The notes: generated by a model not told the origin, from the sequence alone. A DNA stretch of 64,000 bases from Xiphias gladius (GCF_016859285.1 NC_053420.1:4313001-4377000), one strand, 5' to 3'; shown: positions 1 through 11,941, numbered from the stretch's first letter. Made by a program: numbers and translations.

Positions 1-764
1 AATGTTGTTTCTAAATCTAAGATCGAATTATACTTACTACTCGTTATGTTATCGCCTCAGAAAGCTACAGTGAGCAGTTGGGTCTGGGGCCATGGAGAGG
101 ACGCCGGTAAAGGCCGGGATCTTTACTTTGTCGCCCCCTGCGGTGGTGGAAGGTAATCGGGAAGCGGTTTGATCCACAGTGAAAAGATGGCAGAGTATCA
201 CTCGTTTGAACTGAACGGCACCACATGCAGTAGAAGGTCCGGCCACCGTTTTACGTCTAACAAGCCTCAAACATGCAAATAATGTACGGTTTCAAGGCTC
301 AAAGTCAGAAACAAGTCACTTCAGTCTTGAGGCGTATACAAAGACAGACCTACCCATCACTCCGTAGGTTTTTTCAGTCACCCATTCTGCCTTTGCTCAT
401 ACAGGGTGGTCCAGGTGAGGGCAGCTCACTCGCTTTCGCGTGAGCGCCCAAGCATACACAAGCCGATAAAAGCGAAAAACTCAGACGTTGAGAAAAAACC
501 TCCTTACAAGACTGCAGAATAAGTGAGAGGTGTAAGTTCAGTGGTGGACGATGCACTCGTGTCAGGTAGGAAAGAACCCGTCAAACCGCTGTAAACTCTG
601 TATATGCAGAAAGTGAGAAATACAACCTGGTGAGGAGCCCACTAATACCCTCTCGACAGTAACCAGGAAGACACAGGCCACTCAGAGCAGACTGAACTCA
701 GCAGAAAATATGCTCCAGTTCCATTTGACAGGTTTAAAATGTACACTATAACAACTCAGAAGAG

Positions 765-778
765 CACACACACACACA

Positions 779-809
<31 letters not shown>
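765..809. repeat. (CA)n microsatellite with CG interruption
   Basis: Dinucleotide CA tract interrupted in the middle by a short alternating CG run, visible directly. Alternating purine-pyrimidine DNA of this kind can adopt Z-form. Confidence 0.95.
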
Positions 810-1153
810 TCAGTACCAGCAGCAGCTAGGAAATGCTGGTTCTTAATTATCAGACTTCCACAAGCTGTTGCAGTCGCATTTAAAGACACAAGGGGAATTT
901 TGATCTCACGTAATTTAATTGTCGGTGTCACATCCACAGGAAAAAGGGTGCAATTTTTTTTAGCGTGAGTTTCAAATGTAGGGTTCAAGACTTCGACACA
1001 GAGCAGCAGCTGGCCCCAGAAAACCTGTAGCAGTCGAGTATTAAGTTAAACACACAAACACTAGTTTTGTTACACTGCTAAGTGTTAAATACAGAAATAC
1101 ACAGCAGACAGTAGGAGCTCACTGATATTTCTCACACCTGCATGAGAGGAGAA

Positions 1154-1156
<3 letters not shown>

Positions 1157-1193
<37 letters not shown>

Positions 1194-1199
1194 TGTGTG
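1157..1199. repeat. (GT)n microsatellite
   Basis: Uninterrupted GT dinucleotides followed by a GA-interrupted continuation, read directly from the sequence. Confidence 0.95.
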
Positions 1200-2456
1200 A
1201 GTTTATTTTGTCATTCAAGGACGCGTTGCCACAAGCATTGATTTGGTTTATTTTAGCATATGTGGGTCACATGCCTTGTCTCAATGGCAGATTCGGTATG
1301 CATGTCTGTGTACAGCATGTGCGCTTACGTGTGCGACGTGTCCTTCAGTCTGCAGTTATTCCTGCCCACAGTGTTTCGCCACGTGACAAAACCTACGCCG
1401 CGGGTCTATTTCAAGTTCTTCTGATCACCGCTGCGTCCACGGTCGTCTGCTGCCAGGTGGTCCACTAACGCTGCCTGTGAGGGAAAAAAAAGCGGGGAAA
1501 AAGTTTCGTCCTTGCCCCGACAGTTTTACACTTTGTCCGAAGCACTGTGAGAGCATCACGTCGGCGGCGGCCGCAATCAGGCTCCTGTAATTAAATCAAC
1601 AACGAATCAAACGACTAGGTGGGATGAGAAAATGATCACTCGTAGCGACGGACCCACAGAGTCTTTTCAGACTCCTCCAGCTCATTGTTTCGGTTTTATG
1701 GTGCATTTAGTGTTTTCTTTCAGTCTCGGGGGAACAGGCTGTGATAAACCGACTGTGCACTGCCTGCCCAAAGCGCAGACAGATTGAGCTGCTGAACAGT
1801 GCAAATATTTTCTCAGAAGTTGGCGGAGAACCAGGGCTGAAAGGAGGCTGAATGTGGGATTTTTATTTATCAGGCGGCTGGAAACTTAATATTACACTCT
1901 GTCTCCTGACGGCAACTTTAAAAGGTGACAATATGTTCAAATTTTGTTTCTGTCAGCTTGATGATTCATTTGGTTGTTTTTTTTTTGCCACCTAGTGGCT
2001 AAAGCAGTGAGTGCACCTTTAAAATTCAAGCGAATCCGTAAGATGGAGGAATGAAGACACGTTTGTCGCACATGGAGCCAATAAGTCACCAGGGCCCACA
2101 CAGCTCATTAAAGGTGGAGACCGTGGCAGTTTGGTTCGGCTGTGTGGCCAGTTAGGATTTAATACCACGGGCCAGCGCGGTCACCCCCCTGCTGTGAGGC
2201 TGCGGTAGAAATGCATATGAAAACGGCACTACTCAAGTGTCCTACCCTGGGCCAATGGAAACGGGGTATTCGTCAACGACTCTTTTAAGGCAACTGAATG
2301 TCTCCCAAGCCTTGCGAACCCGCCTCTGTCATCTTTTAAGGAGAGGTTTGACATTTTGGGCAACACTTACTTTAATATTACTTTCTGAGAATCGGGTGAC
2401 AGGGGTGAGACCACTCTTGAGTTTCTGTTGATGTGTGAATAGAGACAGTGGTAACA

Positions 2457-2528
2457 GGTTCCATGGTGTAATGGTTAGCACTCTGGACTTTGAATCCAGC
2501 GATCCGAGTTCAAATCTCGGTGGAACCT
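2457..2528 (+). tRNA. tRNA-Gln (anticodon TTG)
   Basis: This 72-nt intronless gene folds as a standard cloverleaf. The acceptor arms GGTTCCA (2457-2463) and TGGAACC (2521-2527) pair perfectly, with discriminator T at 2528. The anticodon stem is CTGGA/TCCAG around the loop CTTTGAA, which places the anticodon TTG at 2490-2492 and specifies glutamine (CAA codons). The internal Pol III promoter is present: an A box in the D arm (TGGTGTAATGGTTAGC) and a B box in the T arm (GAGTTCAAATC). The body is almost identical to vertebrate tRNA-Gln-TTG as I recall it, with a compensated change in the acceptor stem. No run of four T follows closely, which is unusual for a Pol III terminator. A recent tRNA-derived retrocopy is less likely because the full acceptor stem is intact and no A-tail follows. 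Confidence 0.96.
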
Positions 2529-3810
2529 TCAATGTGGCTAGTTCCTCACCTTTGAATCCCATGCCAATGAAGGAACACCTTATTAAAATGTGACCGTGTA
2601 CCATAGACTCTGGGTAAAGGTAATGCCCGTCTATATATATTTCCTTTATCAAACATGAAGTAACGATCGTCTTCAACAGCTGAACATTACAATTAAACCG
2701 TGGCTAAGATATATACTTAAGTAAATAGTATCGCAAAGGCAAAGTTGGGAGTTGCATGGAATGTGATATTCTGCTTTAGGAAAGAAAAGGTTCTTTAAAC
2801 TTGACAAGAAGTAAACTACAAAAATGCAGAAATCTCAATAAATTAAACATTGTTTTGTGAGACAGCTGGGTGGTGCAGAAGGTAAAAAAGAAAAAAATCA
2901 ATCCATTCCACAATATAATATATACTTTTGCTAAACAATATCAATGTATTTTATTCCTGTATCAAATCCCTATTACCCTATTTTTTATTTATTCATTTTA
3001 ACAAGTGGTTTTATTATCTCACCCTTTGAATGATCCCCCTCTGTGTTTGCTCTCATACCTCGAATTTAGCACGATAAATTAAAATATCATGTTCTGTGAT
3101 TACCGCACAGAAAACAATCACTCTGCCTCTGAAAAAATATATATACATTATATATATATATATATATATATCTCAATCAGAGGAGCAGGAACTTCTCAAA
3201 ACCCTCCTGCAGCATAGTCCATTACTGCACTGTCCTTCTTTAGGCTCATTACTATCCAAAGACTCATACTGTCCAAAAAATATGGCTAAATTCGGCCGCT
3301 AACTGTATAAGCAATAAGCAGAAGTGGTGTATTCATCTGCATTTCGGTGCAAATGTGAAAGCATAACAGTAACTCGGTCAGGGATTCCAACCGATAAACT
3401 TCCAGTCTAAGCTTACCTCTCTAATCCGCATATGAAGGGACCAGGCGGCGGTGTTGGTGTTTTGGGGGCTGAGGGAAAAGTGACAGTGGCAGATTTAAAA
3501 TAACTTCAGCCACATCAGAGACATTCTTGGCCTGAGTGTGAATGCCAAGCGATGTGGCCTCATCACATCGGGGCTCCAGCGATTAGAAAATATTTCTGAC
3601 ACAAGCGTAAAGACATGTGAAGCATGAAGTCATTAAGTATTTCATGACATAATGTTTGAGGACAGTCCTGTCTGTCTGTCAACACTTCAAATTACTGCTG
3701 GAATGTGCTGAACATCGCAAACTTGTGATATCTGACAGTGAAAGAATGAAGCTCTGTTATTTTTTACAGGCTCCCCGTCCCTGTCGCTGAGATAAACGCC
3801 CCAACAGCGG
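2529..3810. other. Intergenic, no gene recognised
   Basis: AT-rich DNA containing an AT microsatellite at 3137-3172. I see no exon or named repeat that I can support before the Tc1-like relic begins. Confidence 0.55.
3137..3172. repeat. (AT)n microsatellite
   Basis: Alternating AT tract with a single CATT interruption, read directly. Confidence 0.95.
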
Positions 3811-4465
3811 GACGCTGCCACCACCATGCTTCACCATAGGGACGGTATCAGCCCAGTGATGAGCAGTGCCTGGTGTTCGCCAGACATCGTGTTCGGAGTT
3901 CTGCTCAAAGGGTTCAATTTTCATCTCATCAGACCAGACACACTTTTTTCCTCAGGCCTCAGGCAAGTCTTTAAAATGCTGTTACGCAAACTCCAAGCGA
4001 GCTGACGTGTGTCTTTTGCTCAAAGTGGCTTCTGTTTAGCCGCTCTACCATAAAGGCCTGATTGCTGCCAAATGGTCGCCCTTACGGCAGGTTCTCCCAT
4101 CTCTGCGGAGCTTTATCGCAGATGTCTTACGAGCGTTCCTCGGACTTCGTGGCTTGGTTTTTTGTCCTGACGCGCAGTGTGAATTTAGGGACCTTGTACA
4201 CAGGTGTGTGCCTTTATAAACTTTGTCCACTCAATTCAATTTGCCACAGTTGGACTCCAATCGAGTTCAAGACACATCTCAAGGAAAATTAAAGCAAAGG
4301 GGATGCACCTGACCATAATTTTGAGCGCCACAGCAAAGGGTCTGAATACTTTTGTAAATGAGAGATTTTATCTTTGGTTTGTTTCTTTTTTCCGGAAGTT
4401 TTACAGTAGAATCCACAAAGTCTGTAAAAAGTGAAGGGTTCAGAGTACTTTCTGAAGCCGCTGTA
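3811..4465 (-). mobile_element. Tc1-like DNA transposon relic, internally deleted
   Basis: Read on the minus strand, this matches the layout of a Tc1/mariner-family element common in fish. The right end (about 4320-4465) resembles the terminal inverted repeat region, with the family's typical 'rest of tract to TACAG' edge at a TA. About 4140-4330 resembles the 5' untranslated part. 3811-4090 is decayed transposase sequence that includes the codons for the VKHGGGS motif next to 3811. The C-terminal third of the transposase and the other terminal repeat are missing, and a piece of the N-terminal region appears deleted around 4090-4130. Full-length elements are about 1.6 kb, so this is a truncated, non-mobile copy. 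Family assignment is from recall of fish Tc1 sequences. Confidence 0.75.
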
Positions 4466-5632
4466 TTTATAGAAAACCCCAGGGACATGCCTTAGATTTC
4501 TGAAAGACTGACAAAAGAATCCCTCAAAGCTGGTGTAACAGCAGCTAATCCAGACGTGTGGCAGGAAAAGAAAACTTGTCTCTGTAAGCAGTTAACAAAT
4601 TCTGAATGATGTTAATATTTATTGTTTTATTATTGTTTAACGGAGGCTGCCTGAACACACCGAGTTAATATCTGATGCAGGTGCATGATGTGCGCCAGGG
4701 GAATGTAAAATGTTTGACCTAATGAGACATCTGCTGTCGGGTTACGCTAACAGACATTGCCGCGGGGGGGCGACAACCTAGAAGAGCAACCGAAAGGCTC
4801 AGTGAATGCATGGCGGTAACATCATACTCTTCCATGATGGCACCCGTTCCAGGTGGATCCCGACGGAAGTCGCTGACCCAGAGTATACACTGAGAACGGT
4901 TTTTCAGTCCGACTGGTTTGCTTGCATGTTGCGCGGCCGACGGCACAAGCTTAGCAGTGTCTCTCCTCCAGAACCCGCCGGGCCCAGACCGATGAATCTA
5001 CACTGAGAAGACGTCACAAACAAAATGAGCTATTCTGAGCGACCTTTCTAGAGGAAGCTTTGCAAACATTAAATTTTTACATTTCTAAAACTCTCCACAC
5101 AAAGAGTAACAAGTGACCTTGCGTTCCTTTCACAGCGTTGTCAGCAGTTTTACAGACGTGTCTTTTATAATGACGGCCTGTGGGAAAAGGTCATTTTTTA
5201 GGTTTCAGTAATACAATTGACCACTGGGGAAAACTGGCGCCAACCCTGACTCTCCCATACCTTTAAATACTCTTAGGATAGGAAAGCCTGCGCACAGGAC
5301 CCGGTGAAATCATTGGATGGTGGTGGAGAGGTGGAGCCTCAGTGCGATGACCAGATAAAGCTGGCTGACAGTTATATTCCCCCTTCGGCGTCGGAAGATG
5401 TGCAAGTACAGCATTCCAGTTAACGCGACAATGATTCAGCCAAGAACAATATTCTTGGAACTTCCTACCAAAGACATTGGAATGGAAAACCTACCCAGTC
5501 ACATTTCAGACGTAGGCTGCCTTGTTTTGCACGCAACGGCGTGTGCTTTCAGTCATTAGTATGTCCCGTACTCTAGGTGTTTTTAACCGTGCCAAACATC
5601 TTCCACCAACTGAATAATAAGAGTACAAACTC
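4466..5632. other. Intergenic, no gene recognised
   Basis: Mixed-composition DNA. A 66-codon open frame at 4806-5006 has no recognisable domain and overlaps a similar-sized frame on the other strand, as expected by chance. Confidence 0.5.
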
Positions 5633-6056
5633 CGGCTAATTAGCACTAAAGAACAGAGTACAGCTGAGGCCGATGGGAATGTCATTAGCTTAGCAGGTAT
5701 TTGGTCGTAAAATCAAAATAAAGTGAGATGATGGCGCTACATCACAAACATCAGGGGACCACCAAAGTCATTAGGATTCACCCTCTGTGGACCATAAATG
5801 TCCGTACGCAATTTGATGGGAATCCATCCAGTATAGAGATATTTCCGTCTGGACCAAAGTGGTGGACCCCTTACCAGTGTCTTCTGGGACTTGCCAGACC
5901 ATCAATGTAAATAGGAAATTGTTCTTGATGCCTTGCCTGTGAAGATAAAGGTTAAATAAATAAAATAAAATAAATAAATGACTAAATAAAAAATGGACCC
6001 ACAGACCGACGTTGCCATTCTTAGAGCCACGTTCCTAGCATGGCTAAAAATGCTCT
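5633..6056 (+). repeat. Teleost dispersed repeat (copy A) with internal insertion
   Basis: The sequence follows a dispersed repeat common in spiny-rayed fish. A 'taattagcactaaa' block is followed by 'cagctgaggccgatgggaat', then by a 'ccaccaaagtcattaggatt' block, and it ends in 'tagcatggctaaaaa'. Between about 5879 and 5994 the repeat is interrupted by unrelated AT-rich sequence containing 'aaataaataaaataaaat'. Other copies in this window lie at 35860-36030 (opposite strand), 44731-45020 and 63830-64000. No coding capacity is visible. I cannot assign it to a transposon class with certainty. Confidence 0.7.
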
Positions 6057-6714
6057 TCCCTTTTTCTGAAACCGCTGTTTTCAGAAGAAAAAGTGTCAGC
6101 CTCTTTTACCTTGTGAGCATTCAAGGAAATTTGAGCACACATCCAGTTGGTTGTTCTAGGGATGTTACTTACTACCTCACGGTTCTGGCTGTCGGTGTAT
6201 GTTCCTGTTGATTCCGGACGACCTGGACCCACAAGTGCGGCACCCACAAGGTCTGAAAAGTACCAGCAAATGTGGCATTTTGCACATGGATTTCTGCTGA
6301 TATTAGCAGACTGACGCGCCTCAGATAAGACGCTGGACGAGTCACTATCTTACCGTCTGTTAGTCTTTCCAGGGAACCGGTCGGACACACGATTTCATTA
6401 TATCCCATCTGCGAGGAAATGGCTCGTCTCATCTTTTTGAAGATTTTACTTTCCAGCCACTCGGAGAGTTAGTGTCGCAAAGAATGCAGTGATGGTCGAC
6501 AGGTCTGGTTTAGTGTTCGGTATGACGTAACGGTACAGACGGATGATGGAGCTCTATGTCTGTCGGTCTGTGGGGAGGCCAGCAGCCTATTCAGACTCAG
6601 TCCTGAGCCATCATCCTCATCATTAGCCCACCATCATGTGTTAAACAGCATGACACTGTAGGTGGTTTATTAGAGCTACACTGCCATCTGGTGGTTAAAA
6701 CACAGCACTACAAG
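6057..6714. other. Intergenic, no gene recognised
   Basis: No exon, RNA gene or named repeat is supported in this stretch. Confidence 0.45.
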
Positions 6715-6965
6715 AGTTCAGTACATTTCCTTGGTACATTTACTCAAGAATTTGTGCTCTTTACTTGCCAGTTTTCCTTTCATGCTACTTTATAATTGCG
6801 CCCCACCACATTTCAGAGGGGAAAATTTAGTACTTTTTACTCCACTCTTTATTTTGACAGCTATAGTTTGTAGTTAGATTACAGATTTTACATGGAAAAC
6901 ATACAGTATGAACATTGCATTGTTATAGATTAAAATACCCAAATGGATGCTGTGTACCGGACCCG
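6715..6965. repeat. Teleost 'tacttttactcaagta' dispersed repeat, copy 1
   Basis: Contains the typical blocks of a short non-autonomous repeat seen throughout teleost genomes: 'catttactcaag', 'tgctactttata', 'catttcagaggg' and 'tactttttactcca'. Two further copies lie at 12385-12870 and 45495-45640. There is no coding content. Confidence 0.7.
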
Positions 6966-8395
6966 GCACAATAATTTGTGTTTCAGCCTCCTATAGTGGA
7001 ATAACACTCAGCCCCGGTTTTTCCGTGAGTCAATTAGTTAAAGGCAATTTCACATTTAAACCATTATTTATAGTACGCACTAGGTGAGCACAGTATAAAC
7101 TAAAATAACTAAGATTTTATCACAGGGCGACTCTACAGGAAACAGGCCGCAAAGATTAAGGGATAATGCAGGAACCTCCATAGCTGACACTGTACTTCAG
7201 CACTTTGCTTTTTAAACTTGAGGTACATTTTTTTTTTACAATAAAAAGGTATGAATGTATGACTATTACTTGTAGTGGAGTCTTTTTATATTGTCGTTGA
7301 ACACATTCGGTTGGCAGCATCAGGTTGGCTGTTTTCAGGTTGTAGTCATGAACAGAAAAATTCCCTATTTCTAAATGAAATTCTGATACATATAAATTTA
7401 CAGTCAGCCCATTTTGCATTATACAGCAAACGCAAGTGACTGTAGCATTTATAATTCTTAGAGAACAAAATGAAGTTAAAATTTAAATTTGTATTAACTT
7501 TACAAACGATTCGATGGATGTTCTTTCTTTTCCAAATGACCTTTTTTTATTCAACTTTACCAAAACCAAATGAAATCAAACGTCTCCACATCTGAGCATG
7601 ATGTACTCTCAAATCCAACACAACACTACAAAAATATATATAAAAAGATTAAACTAAAACCATCTGACAGAAACTCAAAGAACTTCCCAAATATTCACAG
7701 ATCACGGATTTAAAGTAACTGCAAGACATTTGCTTTGAACCAACGTACAAGTTTCAGTCGAGGAGTCATTTCAAGATGAAGAATCACATTAAACCCCTCT
7801 GCCAAAACAAATTCAAACAAACATATCTGAGGCAGTGCAGTTATTTGAAACAATGATGAGACATCCGTCACGTGGTCAGGTACTTGGAGACACTGGGATT
7901 AAGAAGTAACTAAATCCTCAAGGGGTGAATAAAAATGATATTCAATCTTTCTGGCCTAACAACTAACACTGTGGGGATTTATTAAACGCTGTAGAGAACA
8001 ACGTCAAATTACATTTTCTGAGAAACAGAACTCAAATATTGGCCTGAAATCGCCATAACCCCAAAATCAAATTTAATAAAAAAAAAAAGTGCCCAAATAA
8101 AATATTTTACAAAAAGAAAGGTCCAAAACAAATATCCTCTTACTTTTGTTTCTTGAGTCAAAACATGTTTTATATCCTTGCAGCCTCACAAAAGGAAGTT
8201 TGTGAAGTTTCTGACCTTCGAGTCATGGATGTAAAATGAGAGGTCGGTGTTGACGACAGAGCCTGACACATGGAGGCTGACGATGTTTTAACCCTCCCCC
8301 TGTTTAAGCCTGACATGACAGCACCACCCTCTTCCTCAGGGTTAGAGACTTCCCAGCTGTCACCAACACTCCTTCACACCAGGAAATGGTCGCTG
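6966..8395 (-). other. lsm3 3' flank and probable 3' UTR
   Basis: This lies just downstream of the lsm3 stop codon on the minus strand. The sequence is AT-rich with no recognisable exon. Candidate minus-strand polyadenylation hexamers (AATAAA, read as TTTATT on the plus strand) occur at 7978-7983 and near 7546, so a 3' UTR of roughly 0.4 to 0.85 kb is plausible. Which one is used cannot be decided from sequence alone. Confidence 0.4.
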
Positions 8396-8476
8396 TTAGC
8401 CCACCCTGAGAGGCGGGGCCACGAGGACCACGCCGTCTCCTCTGACGAACAGCATGGGGATGTTCCTCTTGGTCGA
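8396..8476 (-). CDS. lsm3: lsm3 coding exon 4 with stop
   Basis: An 81-nt exon encoding [10 protein letters not shown] through PPLRVG and the stop TAA (8396-8398). It carries the Sm2 motif F-V-R-G-D-G. The acceptor AG is at 8477-8478, preceded by a short pyrimidine run. Confidence 0.96.
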   Translation of the reverse strand, partial: STKRNIPMLFVRGDGVVLVAPPLRVG

Positions 8477-10862
8477 CTAAAAGGACACGAAAAAAAAAAA
8501 CTTTTAGAGTGACATTCTCAAAATATACTGTTAAAAGGGACCAGTGTGCAGGATTTAGGGGGATCTGTTGGCTGAAATTGGAATATTATATCAATAATCC
8601 CCTGAAACTAAGTATCGCTGTGTTTTCATTAGCTTAGAATGAACCCTTCGTATCTACATAGAGAGCAGGTCGTCGTAGACGGAGTCCGCCATGCTGCACT
8701 GCCGTAATTCTACAGCTAAGGATGCAGCTAATTTAGAAACAGCATCACCATTACACAGTTTTGTCCACTAGAGACCGCTGTCAAGATTTTTCAACTGTAA
8801 AATGTCCTGCTCAGTTTGAATGTATGAAATTCACGGCCTTCTTGGGTTGCATTTCATTGTGCCCCCTGACAACCAAGCCACACCAACACGGCTCCTTGTT
8901 TTTTCTTTTTTTGTTTTTTTAAACACAGTCCTGCTTTCAGTCTGTACATTTTGTGACGCAGACAGCAGGTCAGCCAACTGTGTAACACTGATCTACACAC
9001 TGATCATTACTCTTTACAGAGAGACAAAACTACAAATGATAAGAGTCTCAGACCTCAGAACGCCATCGCAGGTATTCAAACAGTACAACAACATTTTAAT
9101 TTGTAGACACTTTTGTGAAAATTCTGCCCTTCAACATCTTGAAAAGACCAGATCCCCTTTCCACTCATGGCAAGGTCTCGCTTCTGGTCACGATTCTGGT
9201 TATCCATGTCAACGAAGGGTAATGTAAACACATGGTATTTTGTATAATGTGTGCAATAAATGAATAAGAATATGCATTTATAGTATGAAAGTAGCGTTTC
9301 AGGTCCATGTTGTACCTTGTAGAGCTCCTCGTAAGTCTCCTCGTCGATCTCCACCGTCGTCACAGTCTCCTCCACGTCACCCAGGATCATGTTCAGGTGC
9401 TGATCGTAGGCCTGGAACAAACACCCAACCAAAAATATGAAATAGTACAGGCCAAACTCTGCGAGACAAGAGCACCAGAAATGTACCAGAAGCAACAAAA
9501 CTGCTTATTCCTGGTATACATCTCTTTAAAAAAAAAAAAACAAACAAAAAAAAACCCTACTGCACAATCACACAGACTTTCAGGCGTTTCAGACATTTTT
9601 AGGAAGCGTAAGGAGATTCTGTGTGTGTAGCTTACATGCAGTCGGCCGCGGAGCTCCCTGTCGTTCCTCATCTTGACGTAGATCCGCTCATCAAGACTGA
9701 GTCTGATCAGATCGAGCGGCTCTTCGACCGTGTTGGTGGTCGGTTGCTGCAGCACACATAAAGGACGTTTGTTAGAACTACGGCAGATACAGAGATCAGC
9801 AACTTTGAGGACAAAAAGACATTAAATTGCAGTGGGCTGCTGTTTCTGTAACCATCTGAATAAAGACATATTCTGTGTGCGGTATAAGCTGTGGCCGTTT
9901 CACAAGGTGTCCATGATTCCTAATCCAAGCGTCTGGAAATCCCCTTGCTTGTTTTGAAATAAAAGTAAAAATGCATTATTGTTTCTGAGAATAGAAAATA
10001 ATTGAAAGTAAAATCATTATATACCAACATGACTGAAATTTAAACTCTTTAATTTTGAGTCTACTCATAAAGACCGAGCATGGGTGGGTGGGCAAGAGCT
10101 GAAACAATATGCAATAGTAAATTCAGTCAATTTTCAAGAAAAAATAGTTTCCTGCATCTCAAATGTGACGGTTTTTCTGCTTTTCTCTTTTTAATACCGA
10201 AGTGAACTGAATATCTTTGGGTTTTGGACATTAGGTCGGACAAAAGAAGACATCTGAAGACGTCACCTTGAACCATGGTAAGTTGCGATGGGAAGTCCAC
10301 TTTGTTAGACTTTTCATAGGGTAAACTTTAAATCAAAAATAATAGTAGATTAATTGATAATGAAAATAATTGCTAGTTTCACTGAAAGGAAGGACTTATG
10401 TCTTGTCAGGCTACGATCTTTATTGGATTAGAAAATATGTTTCCAAATTTGGAAACAGGTTAAATTTTATTTTGTTTTTTGCAGCAGACATTTATTTCAT
10501 TTTATTTTATTTTAAATCAAGTCTTTCATGATTTTGGAAACTACCTCAAAACAGAGGTGAGTGTTTAAAAAAAGTTCTCAGGATTTTTCATAAATAACCA
10601 GGGATTCTCCTCATGACAGTAAGAGAAGCAGAAACTGCGGCTACGGCTGGTGAAATGCTTGGTGCGGAGTCTGAAGCTCTAATAGGTTTGACTTATTCGA
10701 AAAATCACACTCAGCCTCCAGCACACAACCGAGGCATCCTTGGAAGAAAAAAACATAATAAACAATACAGGGGCAGCTGAGAAGCTGCAGCGGATTTGTG
10801 AGGGAGGGAGCAGACATGTGAAGAAGAAGTGCGTATTTGTGTTAAAGCACCTAACTTTGGAG

Positions 10863-10947
<85 letters not shown>

Positions 10948-11683
10948 CAAGGGGCAGACAAGTGTGAGCTTCAGTATTTCTAGTCCATCAAAAAGTCTTG
11001 CCTTAAGTAGCTAATAGAGGTTTTGGGAGTATGGCAGGAGTAACTACTGTTGCAGCTGATGTCTCGAGCAAAGCTCAGCTCAGCTCAGCTCAGCTCTCGC
11101 CGCTAATTTAGGACAACTTAACCAGACTTAACTAATCCACAACACTTGGAGAGCAGACGGAGAGGAGGTGGAGAAAAGTGAATTCAGTTCTGTTGGTATA
11201 CTCACTGTAGAACCCACTGCTTGTAATTCATTTAATCTCTGGAGTTTTATATTTGCGTCCGGTTGACGTGCAGTCTCGTTTTAACAAAACGAGCCCAATG
11301 CTTTCGACTACTGGCCAACGCCACGGTAGCCAAAAACAGAGACCCGGGCAACACCTGCAGCTCTGGGCCTCCTCGTACCTATACCGGTTGTAATCTTTAC
11401 TGGGCTTCGACGTGAACCGGAGCTCGCACCAGTCAACAAACACGTTTTGTCATTTCGAGGGTCTGGAGGCTAACCAAGCTAACTCGGCTAGCTTGCCAGA
11501 CGGGCCCCGCCGGGCTGTAAACGGAGCAACGAGGCACAAAGTGACGCGATAATCGCGCCGAGACGAGTACATGAGGAAAACTGTCCGTCGCCATTCTTCC
11601 TAGATAAATGTGTGCAGGCGCTGCGGAAAAACAACAGCAGAATTGAACGCGGCTACACCAACCTGCTCCACTTCGTCCGCCAT
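8396..11683 (-). CDS. lsm3: LSM3, U6 snRNA-associated Sm-like protein (complete, 4 coding exons)
   Basis: LSm3 is a subunit of the nuclear LSm2-8 ring, which binds the U-rich 3' end of U6 snRNA in the spliceosome, and of the cytoplasmic LSm1-7 ring that promotes mRNA decapping. Coding exons on the minus strand are 11663-11683, 9636-9746, 9316-9411 and 8396-8476. All introns are GT/AG and all junctions fall in phase 0. The product is 102 residues, the same length as human LSM3 and nearly identical to it. The Sm1 motif covers about residues 18-58, with D47 and N51 in the RNA-binding loop. The Sm2 motif is around residues 86-96 with V-R-G-D-G at 87-91. The start ATG at 11683 sits in a MADEVEQ N-terminus that matches vertebrate orthologues. 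No TATA box is evident upstream, as usual for a housekeeping gene. Introns carry a CA/GA microsatellite and fish dispersed repeats. Confidence 0.97.
8525..8825. repeat. Teleost dispersed repeat in lsm3 intron 3
   Basis: Matches a repeat common in fish genomes, with blocks 'gtgcaggatttagggggatc', 'ctgaaactaagtatcgctgt' and 'cggagtccgccatg'. It sits wholly inside the 839-bp third intron of lsm3 and has no coding content. Confidence 0.65.
9316..9411 (-). CDS. lsm3: lsm3 coding exon 3
   Basis: A 96-nt exon encoding residues 45-76, from [10 protein letters not shown] to EELYK, including the Sm1 D-x3-N residues. The acceptor AG is at 9412-9413 and the donor GT at 9314-9315. The intron before it is only 224 bp. 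Confidence 0.96.
9636..9746 (-). CDS. lsm3: lsm3 coding exon 2
   Basis: A 111-nt exon encoding residues 8-44, from [10 protein letters not shown] to RGRLH, the first half of the Sm1 motif. The acceptor AG is at 9747-9748 and the donor GTAAG is at 9631-9635 (minus strand). Confidence 0.96.
10145..10385 (+). repeat. Teleost dispersed repeat in lsm3 intron 1, copy 1
   Basis: Typical blocks of a fish repeat are visible: 'tgaatatctttgggttttgg', 'gaagacgtcaccttg', then a tail with 'attaattgataatgaaaata'. A more degraded relative lies at 13640-13880. It is noncoding. Confidence 0.7.
10864..10947. repeat. Compound (CA)n(GA)n microsatellite in lsm3 intron 1
   Basis: About 30 CA units pass directly into about 12 GA units. 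Read directly. Likely highly polymorphic. Confidence 0.97.
11072..11096. repeat. (AGCTC)n pentanucleotide repeat
   Basis: Five near-perfect AGCTC units in lsm3 intron 1, read directly. Confidence 0.9.
11663..11683 (-). CDS. lsm3: lsm3 coding exon 1
   Basis: A 21-nt exon encoding MADEVEQ, followed by the donor GTTGGT (revcomp of 11657-11662). It is far too short for ORF detection and was found by extending from exon 2. Codons joined across the 1916-bp intron give the Q-Q-P-T-T-N sequence expected for fish LSm3. Confidence 0.93.
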
Positions 11684-11856
11684 GATTTTCGAGTCTGCGT
11701 CCTGTAGTCTGGCCGGTACGGGGGTTGCCAGGTCCGCTGAAAAAAAAACAAAGAACCGCGTTTTCAGATAACAGCGCGGAAGACCCGAGCCCGCACTTTT
11801 GTTTCGAAGGCATTTCTCCCATATTACCCCGCCAGATGTTCAGTGTAATGGATAGA

Positions 11857-11858
<2 letters not shown>

Positions 11859-11939
<81 letters not shown>
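11859..11939. repeat. (GT)n microsatellite in the lsm3 promoter region
   Basis: About 40 uninterrupted GT units, read directly, located 176 bp from the lsm3 start codon on its upstream side. A tract of this length is expected to vary between individuals and could form Z-DNA under negative supercoiling. Confidence 0.97.

Positions 11940-11941
<2 letters not shown>

Larger units (their letters stand above)
1..2456. other. Intergenic, no gene recognised
   Basis: I see no coding exon with family resemblance in this stretch. It holds a CA microsatellite, a GT microsatellite and unremarkable mixed-composition DNA. Short open frames here lack recognisable domains and several are translations of the microsatellites. 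Confidence 0.6.
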
